Shown: piece after piece, positions 35,253 through 43,413 of the stretch | Layout of the letters: each line of letters opens with the position of its first letter | Position numbering within the stretch: position 1 is the stretch's first letter | Source: CAVPDA01 sp963702495 | GTDB taxonomy: Bacteria; Pseudomonadota; Gammaproteobacteria; Burkholderiales; Rhodocyclaceae | Direction: 5' to 3' | Length of the DNA: 64,000 nt | NCBI GenBank assembly: GCA_963702495.1 | Contig: CAVPDA010000010.1 | Span: forward strand, 425,024-489,023 | Made by a program: the position numbers and the translations under genes | Notes under the pieces: model-generated | Seen by the model: the letters and a program-made list of their open reading frames with translations, nothing else | What the model was told of the DNA's origin: nothing | Databases searched by the model: none

Positions 35253-35657
35253 CTAGGTGCGCGGCACCGTCCCCATCACGGAAAAACTCTTGATGAAGGG
35301 GCCGGCCATCGCGGGATTCTTGATCATCGCGCCGTAATCCCCAACTTTGAATTTCAGTTTGCCCGTGGTGTAGGCCATGCCCAGCGATACCATGCCCAGG
35401 CCTTTCTGGCACCACTTCTCCCAATCAGTCGCACTGGCGCGCAAGTCCCAATTCAGCGCCTCGCCGTTGTAGCCGCCGGCCGAAACGACATAGCCGTTCT
35501 CTACCTTGATGAAGCCGCGCGGCTTGTCCTCGCCCTCGAAGCCGTAGCCGATGGTGGAGTTGAATGCAATCTTGGCCAGCGCGTCGCCCAAATCCTTCTC
35601 GTCGTTCCAGGCGTTGCCGAAGTCAACCATCCAGTCATCGGAAAATAGTGCAGCCAT
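35253..35657 (-). CDS. SCP2 sterol-carrier-like domain protein (134 aa)
   Basis: A small soluble protein with the SCP2 fold pattern: ending LRASATDWEKWCQKGLG and a C-terminal KFKVGDYGAMIKNPAMAGPF strand-helix. SCP2 domains bind lipids or other hydrophobic ligands. No signal peptide, so cytoplasmic. ATG at 35657 has a strong CAGGAGG ribosome site. It is the first gene behind the sigma-54 promoter, so expected to be the most strongly expressed. Its partner may be the RND pump; ligand not predictable. Confidence 0.8.
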   Translation of the reverse strand: MAALFSDDWMVDFGNAWNDEKDLGDALAKIAFNSTIGYGFEGEDKPRGFIKVENGYVVSAGGYNGEALNWDLRASATDWEKWCQKGLGMVSLGMAYTTGKLKFKVGDYGAMIKNPAMAGPFIKSFSVMGTVPRT

Positions 35658-35731
35658 GGTTTCCTCCTGATTTACGTTGATTGCGGCAGGGATCTACGTC
35701 GAACATTGCAGCAACAACCCGGACAATCGAA

Positions 35732-35747
35732 TGCAACGCCCGTGCCA
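35732..35747 (-). promoter_or_regulatory. Sigma-54 (-24/-12) promoter of the 14-gene operon
   Basis: The minus strand reads TGGCACGGGCGTTGCA, matching the consensus TGGCACG-N4-TTGCW at every defined position, with GG and GC correctly spaced. The start point is expected near 35720, leaving about 63 bases of leader before the SCP2 gene. No other equally good site was seen by eye in the operon. Confidence 0.85.
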
Positions 35748-35776
35748 TCGATATCCATTTGATTTAATGGCATTGC

Positions 35777-35913
35777 TGCGCTGCAGCGCAATTATTGGGA
35801 TGTTGCAGAAAACTTGGAATCTCCCTTGGTTGTCCTGATGATATGAAATTTCTTATTCTGCATCAGATGCTTATCTGCTTTTCTTGGTCACAACACCGTG
35901 CAACGGCTGTTGT
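35777..35913 (-). promoter_or_regulatory. Candidate enhancer region upstream of the sigma-54 promoter
   Basis: Two inverted repeats lie where an activator could bind: a perfect 14-base palindrome TGCGCTGCAGCGCA at 35777-35790, and ACAACA...TGTTGT with a 12-base spacer at 35890-35913, about 155 bases upstream of the -24 element. Between them is AT-rich DNA (about 35840-35880) suitable for bending. The rest of the 35658-36110 gap has no gene I can support. Confidence 0.45.
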
Positions 35914-36110
35914 CCGATTCTAGCGGATTCTGCCCACGCCGGGAGAGCGATCGGCGCTCGTGTCGCTGTCGTTTCCGCGGTCCTGCATGGTGCGGCACGC
36001 GATTCCCAGCAACTGGCGCAGCGCGAAGGCGACTTGACTTGAGTCGCGCAACTATCGCACAAGTAACAACCCTTTGGAAGAACCGGAATCGCCGGCGATT
36101 ATGGCACGGT

Positions 36111-38336
36111 TCAACTCGACCGGCGGCGCCCCCGCGACGACTCGGTTCGAGCCTCACCGTCGGCCAAGCGGAAATCGATCTTGCTCGTTCCGAGATCCAC
36201 CCGCGCCAGTTGCACCCGCACCCGGTCGGCCAGGCGATAGCGCTTGCCGGTGCGCTCCCCGACCAGCACATGCCCGGCGGCGTCGTAGTGGAAGTAGTCC
36301 GATCCCAACTCCGAAATATGCACCAGTCCTTCGATGAAGACGTCGTCCAGGGCGACGAAAATCCCGAAGGGCACCACCGCCGACACGCTGCCGGCGAAGC
36401 TCTCGCCGACACGGTCCTGCATATAGAAGCACTTGAGCCACGATTCCACGTCACGGGTGGCATCGTCGGCGCGACGCTCCGTCATCGAGCAATGCAGGCC
36501 GATGGCCTCCCAGTCGCCCGGCTTGTAGGCGTCGTGCGCCAGCACGGCCTTGATGGCGCGATGGATCAGGAGATCCGGGTAGCGCCGAATGGGCGACGTG
36601 AAATGGGTATAGGACTCGTAGGCCAGTCCGAAGTGGCCGACATTCTCCGGGCTGTACACGGCCTGCTGCAGCGAGCGCAGCATGACCGTCTGCAGCAGCT
36701 GCTTGTCGGGGCGTCCGCCGAGCTTCGCCAGCAGCTTGGCGTAGTCCGAGGCGTGGGGTTCGTCGCCGCCGCCCAGGCCGAGCCCGAACTCCTTCAGGAA
36801 TTCGCGCAGCTTGGCCAGCTTTTCCAGCGTCGGCCCCTCGTGAACGCGGTACAGCGCCGGGTGCCGGTGTTCCTTCAGGAAATCGGAGGCGCACACGTTG
36901 GCGGCGAGCATGCACTCCTCGATGATGCGATGGGCATCGTTGCGCTCGTAGGGCGCGATGCGCGCGATCTTGCCGTCGTCATCGAAGATCATCTGCGTCT
37001 CGACCGTTTCGAAGTCGATCGCCCCTCTCTTCGCGCGCGCCTTGGCCAGCACGCGGTAGAGCGCATCCAGGTTGCGCAGATGGGGCAGCAGCGGGCCGAC
37101 CCTCGCCTGCGCCTCCGAACCGGGCTCGTAGAGCGCCGCCGCGACCTCGGTGTAGGTCAGCCGCGCATGGGAGTGCATGACTGCCGGATAGAAACGGAAG
37201 CTCTGGATATCCCCGCTGGCGGCGATCGCCATGTCGCACACCATGACCAGCCGGTCGACTTCGGGATTGATCGAACACAGGCCGTTCGACAGCTTCTCCG
37301 GCAGCATCGGGATGACCCGGCGCGGAAAATACACGGAGTTGCCGCGCTCCATCGAATCCCGGTCGAGTCCACCGCCGGCCTTGACGTAGTGGCTCACGTC
37401 CGCGATTGCCACCAGCAGGCGGAATCCCTTCCCCTGCCTCTCGCAATAGACCGCATCGTCGAAATCCCGGGCGGTCTCGCCGTCGATCGTGACCAGCGGC
37501 AGATGGCGGATGTCCTCCCGCCCCTTGGCGTCGGTCTTGCGCACTTCCGCGGGCAGGCGCCGCGTCTCCCCTAGTGCCTCCTTCGAGAACTCGAACGGCA
37601 GTTCGTGCTTGCGCAGCGCGATCTCGATCTCCATTCCCGGGTCGGCATAGTTGCCCAGCGCCTCCACCACCTTGCCGATGGGCTGCACGTGCTTGCTCGG
37701 CTGCTCGATGATCTCGACCACCACCACCTGCCCTGCCTTCGGCCGCGGCTTGGTGCCGGGCGCGATCAGGATGTCCTGGTTTATGCGTTTGTTCTCGGCG
37801 ACGACGAACAGCACGCCGTGCTCGTCGAAGACGCGCCCGACCACGCGCGAATTGGCGCGCTCCAGCACCTCCACGATCTTGCCCTCGCGCCGGCCGCGGC
37901 GATCGACGCCGACTACGCGTGCCAGGACGCGGTCGCGGTGCAATGCCTTCTGCATCTCGTGGGGGCCGAGGAACAGATCCGGGCTGCCGTCGTCCGGCAC
38001 CAGAAAGCCGTAGCCGTCGGCGTGTCCCTCGACCTGGCCGCGCACCAGATCGGCCTTGTCCGGAATCAGGAAGTCGCCGGCCCGGTTCTGCATCAGCTGC
38101 CCGTCGCGCTGCATCGCGCCGAGCCGCCGCTGGAAGGATTCGATTTCGAACGCGGCGATGTCCAGGAGCGTGACGAGGCGGTCGAACGACACCGGCACGC
38201 CCTCGTCGGCCAGGACTTGCAGCACGTACTCGCGGCTCGGCAGCGGCTCCGCGTACTTGGCGCATTCACGCTCGAAAAACGGGTCGGCGCGGCGCACTCG
38301 GGACAGCCGCGCGGCTTCGGGGTTCTTGTTTGACAT
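36111..38336 (-). CDS. rnr: Ribonuclease R (741 aa)
   Basis: A processive 3'-5' exoribonuclease able to degrade structured RNA. Order: N-terminal helix-turn-helix and cold-shock domains (GYGFLVPDDGSPDLFL near 109), the RNB catalytic domain (VTIDGETARDFDDAVYCE with the metal-binding Asp cluster near 285, and later YTHFTSPIRRYPDLLIHR), then an S1 domain (GSVSAVVPFGIFVAL) and a short basic tail. Its ATG overlaps the -35 element of the divergent tRNA-Leu promoter. Downstream, the usual neighbour rlmB is displaced by the sigma-54 operon. Confidence 0.97.
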   Translation of the reverse strand: MSNKNPEAARLSRVRRADPFFERECAKYAEPLPSREYVLQVLADEGVPVSFDRLVTLLDIAAFEIESFQRRLGAMQRDGQLMQNRAGDFLIPDKADLVRGQVEGHADGYGFLVPDDGSPDLFLGPHEMQKALHRDRVLARVVGVDRRGRREGKIVEVLERANSRVVGRVFDEHGVLFVVAENKRINQDILIAPGTKPRPKAGQVVVVEIIEQPSKHVQPIGKVVEALGNYADPGMEIEIALRKHELPFEFSKEALGETRRLPAEVRKTDAKGREDIRHLPLVTIDGETARDFDDAVYCERQGKGFRLLVAIADVSHYVKAGGGLDRDSMERGNSVYFPRRVIPMLPEKLSNGLCSINPEVDRLVMVCDMAIAASGDIQSFRFYPAVMHSHARLTYTEVAAALYEPGSEAQARVGPLLPHLRNLDALYRVLAKARAKRGAIDFETVETQMIFDDDGKIARIAPYERNDAHRIIEECMLAANVCASDFLKEHRHPALYRVHEGPTLEKLAKLREFLKEFGLGLGGGDEPHASDYAKLLAKLGGRPDKQLLQTVMLRSLQQAVYSPENVGHFGLAYESYTHFTSPIRRYPDLLIHRAIKAVLAHDAYKPGDWEAIGLHCSMTERRADDATRDVESWLKCFYMQDRVGESFAGSVSAVVPFGIFVALDDVFIEGLVHISELGSDYFHYDAAGHVLVGERTGKRYRLADRVRVQLARVDLGTSKIDFRLADGEARTESSRGRRRSS

Positions 38337-38357
38337 TCCGGGAAGTTCCTATAGAAT
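38330..38357 (+). promoter_or_regulatory. Sigma-70 promoter of tRNA-Leu
   Basis: TTGACA at 38330-38335 and TAGAAT at 38352-38357 with a 16-base spacer, the -10 ending 11 bases before the tRNA. A GCGCGCC discriminator follows, as expected for a stringently controlled stable-RNA promoter. Confidence 0.75.
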
Positions 38358-38368
38358 GCGCGCCTCTT

Positions 38369-38455
38369 GCCCAGGTGGCGGAATTGGTAGACGCACTAGG
38401 TTCAGGTCCTAGCGGTGGCAACACTGTGGAGGTTCGAGTCCTCTCCTGGGCACCA
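38369..38455 (+). tRNA. tRNA-Leu (anticodon CAG)
   Basis: An 87-base tRNA with CCA encoded. Acceptor GCCCAGG pairs with CCTGGGC. The anticodon stem CTAGG/CCTAG encloses TTCAGGT with CAG at 38403-38405. A long variable arm, typical of class II tRNA-Leu, precedes the GGTTCGAGTCC T arm. It reads CUG codons, abundant in this GC-rich DNA. Confidence 0.97.
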
Positions 38456-38464
38456 AGTCAAGAA

Positions 38465-38492
38465 AAAAAGGCGGCCGTCGAGCCGCCTTTTT
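38465..38492. terminator. Bidirectional intrinsic terminator between tRNA-Leu and purA
   Basis: AAAAAGGCGGC (38465-38475) and GCCGCCTTTTT (38482-38492) form a perfect stem with a 6-base loop. T tracts occur on both strands, so it can end tRNA-Leu transcription and the convergent purA operon. Confidence 0.88.
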
Positions 38493-38516
38493 CCATGCCT
38501 CCGCCAGCCCTCTCAT

Positions 38517-39815
38517 TCACTGGAAAGGGTGCCGCCGCAGGATGGTCTCCTCCCGGTCCGGGCCGGTGGAGATGATGTCGGCCGGCACGCCGCACAGCTC
38601 TTCCAGGCGCAGCAGATAGCGCTGCGCGTTCGCCGGCAGGCCGTCGAAGGATTTCACCCCCAGCGTGCTCTCGGTCCAGCCGGGCATGGTCTCGTAGAGG
38701 GGCTCGCAGCGCGCGATCTCCTCCGCGCCCACCGGCAGGATGTCGCTCACCTTGCCGTCCAGCCGGTACCCGGTACACACCTTCAGTTCCTCGACGCCGT
38801 CGAGCACGTCGAGCTTGGTGACGCACAGGCCCGAGACGCCGTTGATCTGTATCGAGCGCTTGAGCGCGGCGGCGTCGAACCAGCCGCAGCGCCGCGGCCG
38901 CCCAGTGGTGGCGCCGAACTCGTTGCCGCGGGTGGCCAGATGCTTGCCGACGTCGTCCCACAGTTCGGTCGGGAACGGACCGCTGCCGACCCTGGTGGTA
39001 TACGCCTTGGTGATGCCCAGGACATAATGCAGCATGCCCGGCCCGACGCCGCAACCCGCAGCCGCCGCTCCGGCCACACAGTTGCTGGAAGTGACGAAGG
39101 GGTAGGTGCCGTGGTCGATGTCGAGCAGCGTTCCCTGCGCCCCTTCGAACAGCAGGTTGGCGCCATTCTTGTGGGCCTCGTACAGCTCGCGCGGCACGTC
39201 CGCCACCAGCTTCTCCAGCCGCGGCGCCATGGCCAGGGCATCGTCCAGGGTCTTCTTGAAATCCACCGCCTGCCAGCGGAAATAGTGCTGCAGCACGAAG
39301 TTGTGATAATCGAGCAGTTCCGCCAGCTTCTCGGCGAAGCGCTTCGGCCGCAGCAAGTCCTGCAGCCGGATGGCGCGCCGGGCGACCTTGTCCTCGTAGG
39401 CGGGGCCGATGCCGCGGCCGGTGGTGCCGATCTTGTTCGCGCCCTTGGCGGCCTCGCGCGCATTGTCGAGCGCCTGGTGGTAGGGCAGGATCAGCGGGCA
39501 GGCTTCGGAGATGCGCAGCCGGTCGGCCACGCTGACGCCGACGGCCTCCAGTTCGTCGATCTCGGCGATGAGTGCGTCCGGCGCCAGCACCACGCCGTTG
39601 CCGATGTAGCAGGCCACGCCCTCGCGCAGGATGCCCGAGGGAATCAGGTGCAGTACGGTCTTCTTGCCGCCGATGACGAGGGTATGGCCGGCGTTGTGCC
39701 CGCCCTGGAACCGCACCACGCCCTGCGCGCTTTCCGTCAGCCAATCGACGATCTTGCCCTTGCCTTCGTCACCCCATTGGGTGCCGACGACGACCACGTT
39801 CTTCCCCATTCTCAT
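38517..39815 (-). CDS. purA: Adenylosuccinate synthetase PurA (432 aa)
   Basis: Joins IMP and aspartate with GTP in AMP synthesis. The P-loop VGTQWGDEGKGK near residue 11, FQGGHNAGHT near 39 (general acid/base His), GTTGRGIGPAYEDK near 127 and the GNEFGATTGRPRRCGWFD region are all present. The ATG at 39815 overlaps the hisZ stop (ATGA); a second in-frame ATG two codons later is possible. Last gene of the long hfq-side operon. Confidence 0.97.
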   Translation of the reverse strand: MRMGKNVVVVGTQWGDEGKGKIVDWLTESAQGVVRFQGGHNAGHTLVIGGKKTVLHLIPSGILREGVACYIGNGVVLAPDALIAEIDELEAVGVSVADRLRISEACPLILPYHQALDNAREAAKGANKIGTTGRGIGPAYEDKVARRAIRLQDLLRPKRFAEKLAELLDYHNFVLQHYFRWQAVDFKKTLDDALAMAPRLEKLVADVPRELYEAHKNGANLLFEGAQGTLLDIDHGTYPFVTSSNCVAGAAAAGCGVGPGMLHYVLGITKAYTTRVGSGPFPTELWDDVGKHLATRGNEFGATTGRPRRCGWFDAAALKRSIQINGVSGLCVTKLDVLDGVEELKVCTGYRLDGKVSDILPVGAEEIARCEPLYETMPGWTESTLGVKSFDGLPANAQRYLLRLEELCGVPADIISTGPDREETILRRHPFQ

Positions 39816-40969
39816 GCTCCCTGGAGCGGGACGACCTGCCATTGACGGTCCCGCAAAATCAGCTGCCGGTCGCAACCGGTCTCTTCCCACGTTCCCTCGT
39901 GGCCCGGCAGTTCGATGACGACGCGCTCCCCAGCCTGCCGCAGCGCCCCGATGCGTTCCTGCAGCGCGCCGTCGCCGCCGGCGGGCGCCAGAATGGCGCG
40001 AGCCGCCCCGGCGGTCGGCGCGATGCGCGCAATCTCGCGCAGATCCATACTGAAGCCGGTGGCCGGCCGGCCGCGACCGAAGGACTTGCCGACCTTGTCG
40101 TAGCGTCCGCCCAGCGCGATGGCGCTGGAATGACGATTGCAGTAGGCGGCGAACACCACGCCGCTGTGATAGTGATAGCCGCGCAGATCGGCAAGATCGA
40201 AACTCAACGGCAGATCGCGCAAGGCCTCCGCCAGACGGCGCAGGTCGTCGAGAGCGGCGGAAATCTCGGCGTCCGCCGGCAGCAGCCGCGCCGCACGTTC
40301 CAGCACCTCCGCCCCGCCGTAACAATCGGGCAGCGCCAGCATAGCCGAGCGCACCGGATCGGCGACGCCCGCCGTAAGCTCGCGCAAGCTCGGCAGGTCC
40401 TTGGCCTGGAGCACGTCGAACAGTTCCTCCTCCAGTTCGGAGTCGAGGCCGCCGCGCCCCGCCAGGGCCCTGAACACGCCGATATGGCCGAGGTCGATGC
40501 GGCTGGCGGCCACCCCCGCGGCGGCCAGGCCGAGGGCCAGCAAGCGCAGGATCTCGGCGTCGGCCTCGATGCCGGCGTGACCGTAGAGTTCGGCTCCGAT
40601 CTGCAGCGGTTCGCGCGTCGCCGTCAAGTTGGCCGGCAAGGTATGCACGACGCTGCCGCAATAGCACAGCCGCGTCACGCCCCTGCGATTCAGCAGGTGG
40701 GCATCAATGCGCGCGACCTGGGGCGTGATGTCGGCGCGCAGCCCCATGGTGCGGCCGGAGATCTGGTCCACCAGCTTGAAGGTGCGCAGGTCGAGATCGC
40801 GCCCCGTACCCGTCAGCAGCGAGTCGAGATACTCCAGCAGCGGCGGCATGACCAGCTCGTAGCCGTGGCTGCCGAAGACGTCCAGGAGGCGCCGGCGCAG
40901 CACCTCGACGTGCCGCGCCGCGGCGGGCAGGATATCTTCGATCGACTCGGGCAGAAGCCAGCGACGCAT
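39812..40969 (-). CDS. hisZ: ATP phosphoribosyltransferase regulatory subunit HisZ (385 aa)
   Basis: A catalytically inactive HisRS paralogue needed by short-form HisG. It starts RRWLLPESIEDILPAAARHVE and keeps class II motifs (LVMPPLLEYLDSLL, LRADITPQVARIDAH, ALGGRYDKVGKSFGRGRPAT) but lacks the anticodon-binding domain. HisZ-purA behind hflC is a classic betaproteobacterial order. Confidence 0.94.
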   Translation of the reverse strand: MRRWLLPESIEDILPAAARHVEVLRRRLLDVFGSHGYELVMPPLLEYLDSLLTGTGRDLDLRTFKLVDQISGRTMGLRADITPQVARIDAHLLNRRGVTRLCYCGSVVHTLPANLTATREPLQIGAELYGHAGIEADAEILRLLALGLAAAGVAASRIDLGHIGVFRALAGRGGLDSELEEELFDVLQAKDLPSLRELTAGVADPVRSAMLALPDCYGGAEVLERAARLLPADAEISAALDDLRRLAEALRDLPLSFDLADLRGYHYHSGVVFAAYCNRHSSAIALGGRYDKVGKSFGRGRPATGFSMDLREIARIAPTAGAARAILAPAGGDGALQERIGALRQAGERVVIELPGHEGTWEETGCDRQLILRDRQWQVVPLQGA

Positions 40970-40979
40970 GATCTCGTCG

Positions 40980-41165
40980 TCAGAGGAACAGCAGCAGGAG
41001 CAGCAATCCGGCGAGCATGGACGACAGGCCGATGAAGCGAATCTGGCCGTCGGCGAGTTCGGTCGCCCGGCGGAACGTGTCGCGCCACAAGCCGGGGGCG
41101 ACGAACGGCAGCACGCCTTCCAGCACCAACATCAGCGCCAGCGCCGTGAGCAGGGTTGCAACCAC
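40980..41165 (-). CDS. DUF2065 (YjeT-type) small membrane protein (61 aa)
   Basis: Two hydrophobic helices around a short charged loop with the family motif PGLWRDTFRRATELADGQIR. Function unknown. Members sit between hflC and hisZ or purA in many beta- and gammaproteobacteria, exactly as here. Confidence 0.85.
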   Translation of the reverse strand: MVATLLTALALMLVLEGVLPFVAPGLWRDTFRRATELADGQIRFIGLSSMLAGLLLLLLFL

Positions 41166-41172
41166 GGTCCTC

Positions 41173-42066
41173 TCACTTGCCTGCGGACTTGCCGCCCGAG
41201 CCGGCGCCCTTGAGGTACTTGAAGAAATCCGAGCTGGGATCGACTACCAGCACGTCGCTCTTGCTGCGGAAACTCTGGCGGTAGGCTTCCAGGCTGCGGT
41301 AGAAGGCATAGAACTCGGGATTCTGGCCGAAGGCCTGCGCATAGATGCCGGCCGACTTCGCATCGCCTTCGCCCTTGATCTGCTGGGCGTCGCGATAGGC
41401 TTCGGCGACGATGATCTCGCGCTGCCGATCGGCGTCGGCGCGTATCTTTTCCGCCTCCGCCGCGCCCTGGGAGCGCAGCTCGTTGGCCACCCGCTTGCGC
41501 TCGGCCTCCATGCGCCGGTACACCGACTCCGAAACGTTGACCGGCAGATCGACGCGCTTCAACCGCACGTCCACGATCTGTACCCCGATCTTGCGTGCAT
41601 CCTGGTCGGCCTTGACGCGGATGTCCTCCATGATCTTGTCGCGCTCGCCCGATACCACTTCGTGCACCGTGCGCTTGCCGAACTCCTCGCGCAGACCGGC
41701 GTTGACGGTCTGCTCCAGGCGCGTGCGGGCGCGTGCCTCGTCACCGCCCACCGAGATGTAGTACTGCTTGGCATCGATGATGCGCCACTTGACGAAGAAG
41801 TTGACCAGCACGTTCTTCTTTTCCGAAGTGATGAAGCGCTCCGGTTCCGCCGTATCGAAGGTGAGGATGCGTTTGTCGAAATAACGCACGTCCTGGATCA
41901 GCGGCCACTTGAAGTTCAGGCCGGGCTCGCCGAGAACCTGCTTGATCTCGCCGAACTGGCGCACGATCCCGAACTGGCGCTGGTCGATGGTGAACATGGA
42001 CATCGACAACACGATCAGCACCGCGATGAGAAACCCGGCCGCGAGGGGAAGTCTGTCGCGCATCAT
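41173..42066 (-). CDS. hflC: FtsH protease modulator HflC (297 aa)
   Basis: Inner-membrane SPFH-domain protein that with HflK encloses FtsH and limits its proteolysis. One N-terminal helix (LPLAAGFLIAVLIVLSMSMF), then FTIDQRQFGIVRQFGE and the SPFH fold; the C-terminal SKSDVLVVDPSSDFFKYLK is HflC-like. Two ATGs are adjacent at the start, overlapping the hflK stop. Confidence 0.95.
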   Translation of the reverse strand: MMRDRLPLAAGFLIAVLIVLSMSMFTIDQRQFGIVRQFGEIKQVLGEPGLNFKWPLIQDVRYFDKRILTFDTAEPERFITSEKKNVLVNFFVKWRIIDAKQYYISVGGDEARARTRLEQTVNAGLREEFGKRTVHEVVSGERDKIMEDIRVKADQDARKIGVQIVDVRLKRVDLPVNVSESVYRRMEAERKRVANELRSQGAAEAEKIRADADRQREIIVAEAYRDAQQIKGEGDAKSAGIYAQAFGQNPEFYAFYRSLEAYRQSFRSKSDVLVVDPSSDFFKYLKGAGSGGKSAGK

Positions 42067-43331
42067 CGTTCTCCCCGCTCGCGCGAGCGCAGGCCCGAAT
42101 CCCGCGATCGGTTGTCGGCCGGTATCGCCGGCACGTCGGCCCGCGGCGGCGCCACCTGCTGGTCGGGCGGCAGCGTGCGCGCCACCGACGCCTCGCTCGA
42201 TGGCGACGGGGGCACGGTGATGCCGGGCGCCGCGCTGGCGGCCTGCATCAGCTTGTCCAGGGGCATGAACAGCAGATTGTTGCTGGCGCGCGCGTCGACC
42301 ATCACTTTACTGACGTTGGCCATCACCTGCTGCACGGTGTCGAGGTACATGCGCTCGCGCGTCACTTCCGGCGCCTTGTTGTATTCGGTCAGAATCTGCT
42401 TGAAGCGGTTGGCGTCGCCGTCCGCGGTGGCGATCACGCGCTGCTTGTAGCCTTCGGCCTCCTGCATCAGCCGCGAAGCCGTGCCGCGAGCGCGCGGGAT
42501 GACGTCGTTGGCATAGGCCTGGCCCTCGCTCTTCTGCCGCTCCCGGTCCTGCCCCGCCTTCACCGCATCGTCGAAGGCCGCCTGCACCTGCTCCGGCGGC
42601 TGGGCGTTCTGCATCGTCACCTTGCTGATCTGGATGCCGGTGGAATAGCGGTCGAGGATGTCCTGGATCAGCTTGGCCGCCAGCGTCGCGACCTGCTCGC
42701 GTCCCTCGTAGAGCACGAAATCCATCCTGTTCTTGCCGACGATCTCGCGGATCGCCGTTTCCGCGGCCTGGATCACCGTGTCCTCCGGATTGCGGTTGTT
42801 GAACAGATAGTCCTGCGGATCCTTGAGGATGTACTGCACAGCAAACTGGATGTTGATGATGTTCTCATCGTCGGTCAGCATCAGCGCTTCTTTCAGCACC
42901 TTGTTCTTTTCCGAGCCGCGGTAGCCGATCTCGACGGTGCGAACGCCGGTGAGGTTGACCAGTTCATTGCTCTGGATGGGAAAGGGGAGACGCCAGCGCA
43001 GGCCCGGTTCCGTGGCTTCCTTGAACTTGCCGAACTGCAGCACGATCCCGCGCTGGCTGGCATCGACGATGTAGAAGCCGCTGGCGAGCCAGATCACCAC
43101 GATCAGGACGACCAGCAGGCCGATGCCGCCGCCAAACTGCCGCAGATTCAGGGGCGGGCGTCCGCCGCCCTCCCCGCCATCTCCTGAGCTGCCGCCACGC
43201 TTCTGGCCGAACAGGCTCGACAGGCGGCGATTGAAATCCCGCCACAATTCTTCCAGGTCCGGCGGTCCCTGGTTGCCACCGCGATTGCCGCCGCTGCCGC
43301 GGTTGCCCCACTGCGGATCGTTGAGCGACAT
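42063..43331 (-). CDS. hflK: FtsH protease modulator HflK (422 aa)
   Basis: Partner of HflC. A Gly/Arg-rich cytoplasmic start (SLNDPQWGNRGSGGNRGG), one transmembrane helix (about 80-100, FGGGIGLLVVLIVVIWLASG), then SPFH: FYIVDASQRGIVLQFGKF. The Pro-rich C-terminus is dispensable-looking. The ATG at 43331 is preferred because MSLNDPQWG is the usual family start; an ATG at 43364 would add 11 residues. Confidence 0.94.
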   Translation of the reverse strand: MSLNDPQWGNRGSGGNRGGNQGPPDLEELWRDFNRRLSSLFGQKRGGSSGDGGEGGGRPPLNLRQFGGGIGLLVVLIVVIWLASGFYIVDASQRGIVLQFGKFKEATEPGLRWRLPFPIQSNELVNLTGVRTVEIGYRGSEKNKVLKEALMLTDDENIINIQFAVQYILKDPQDYLFNNRNPEDTVIQAAETAIREIVGKNRMDFVLYEGREQVATLAAKLIQDILDRYSTGIQISKVTMQNAQPPEQVQAAFDDAVKAGQDRERQKSEGQAYANDVIPRARGTASRLMQEAEGYKQRVIATADGDANRFKQILTEYNKAPEVTRERMYLDTVQQVMANVSKVMVDARASNNLLFMPLDKLMQAASAAPGITVPPSPSSEASVARTLPPDQQVAPPRADVPAIPADNRSRDSGLRSRERGER

Positions 43332-43413
43332 GCGAATGCCGGCGAACAGCTTTTTCCAGAACATGGGCAGGAGTCTGAGAGTGATGATTGCGTATGACGG
43401 AATCGTCGGAAGA

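Noticed and set aside
38517..40667. A 716-residue minus-strand frame spanning purA and most of hisZ
   Set aside because: Only the last 432 residues are PurA; the upstream part is a shadow of hisZ. The purA start at 39815 overlaps the hisZ stop.
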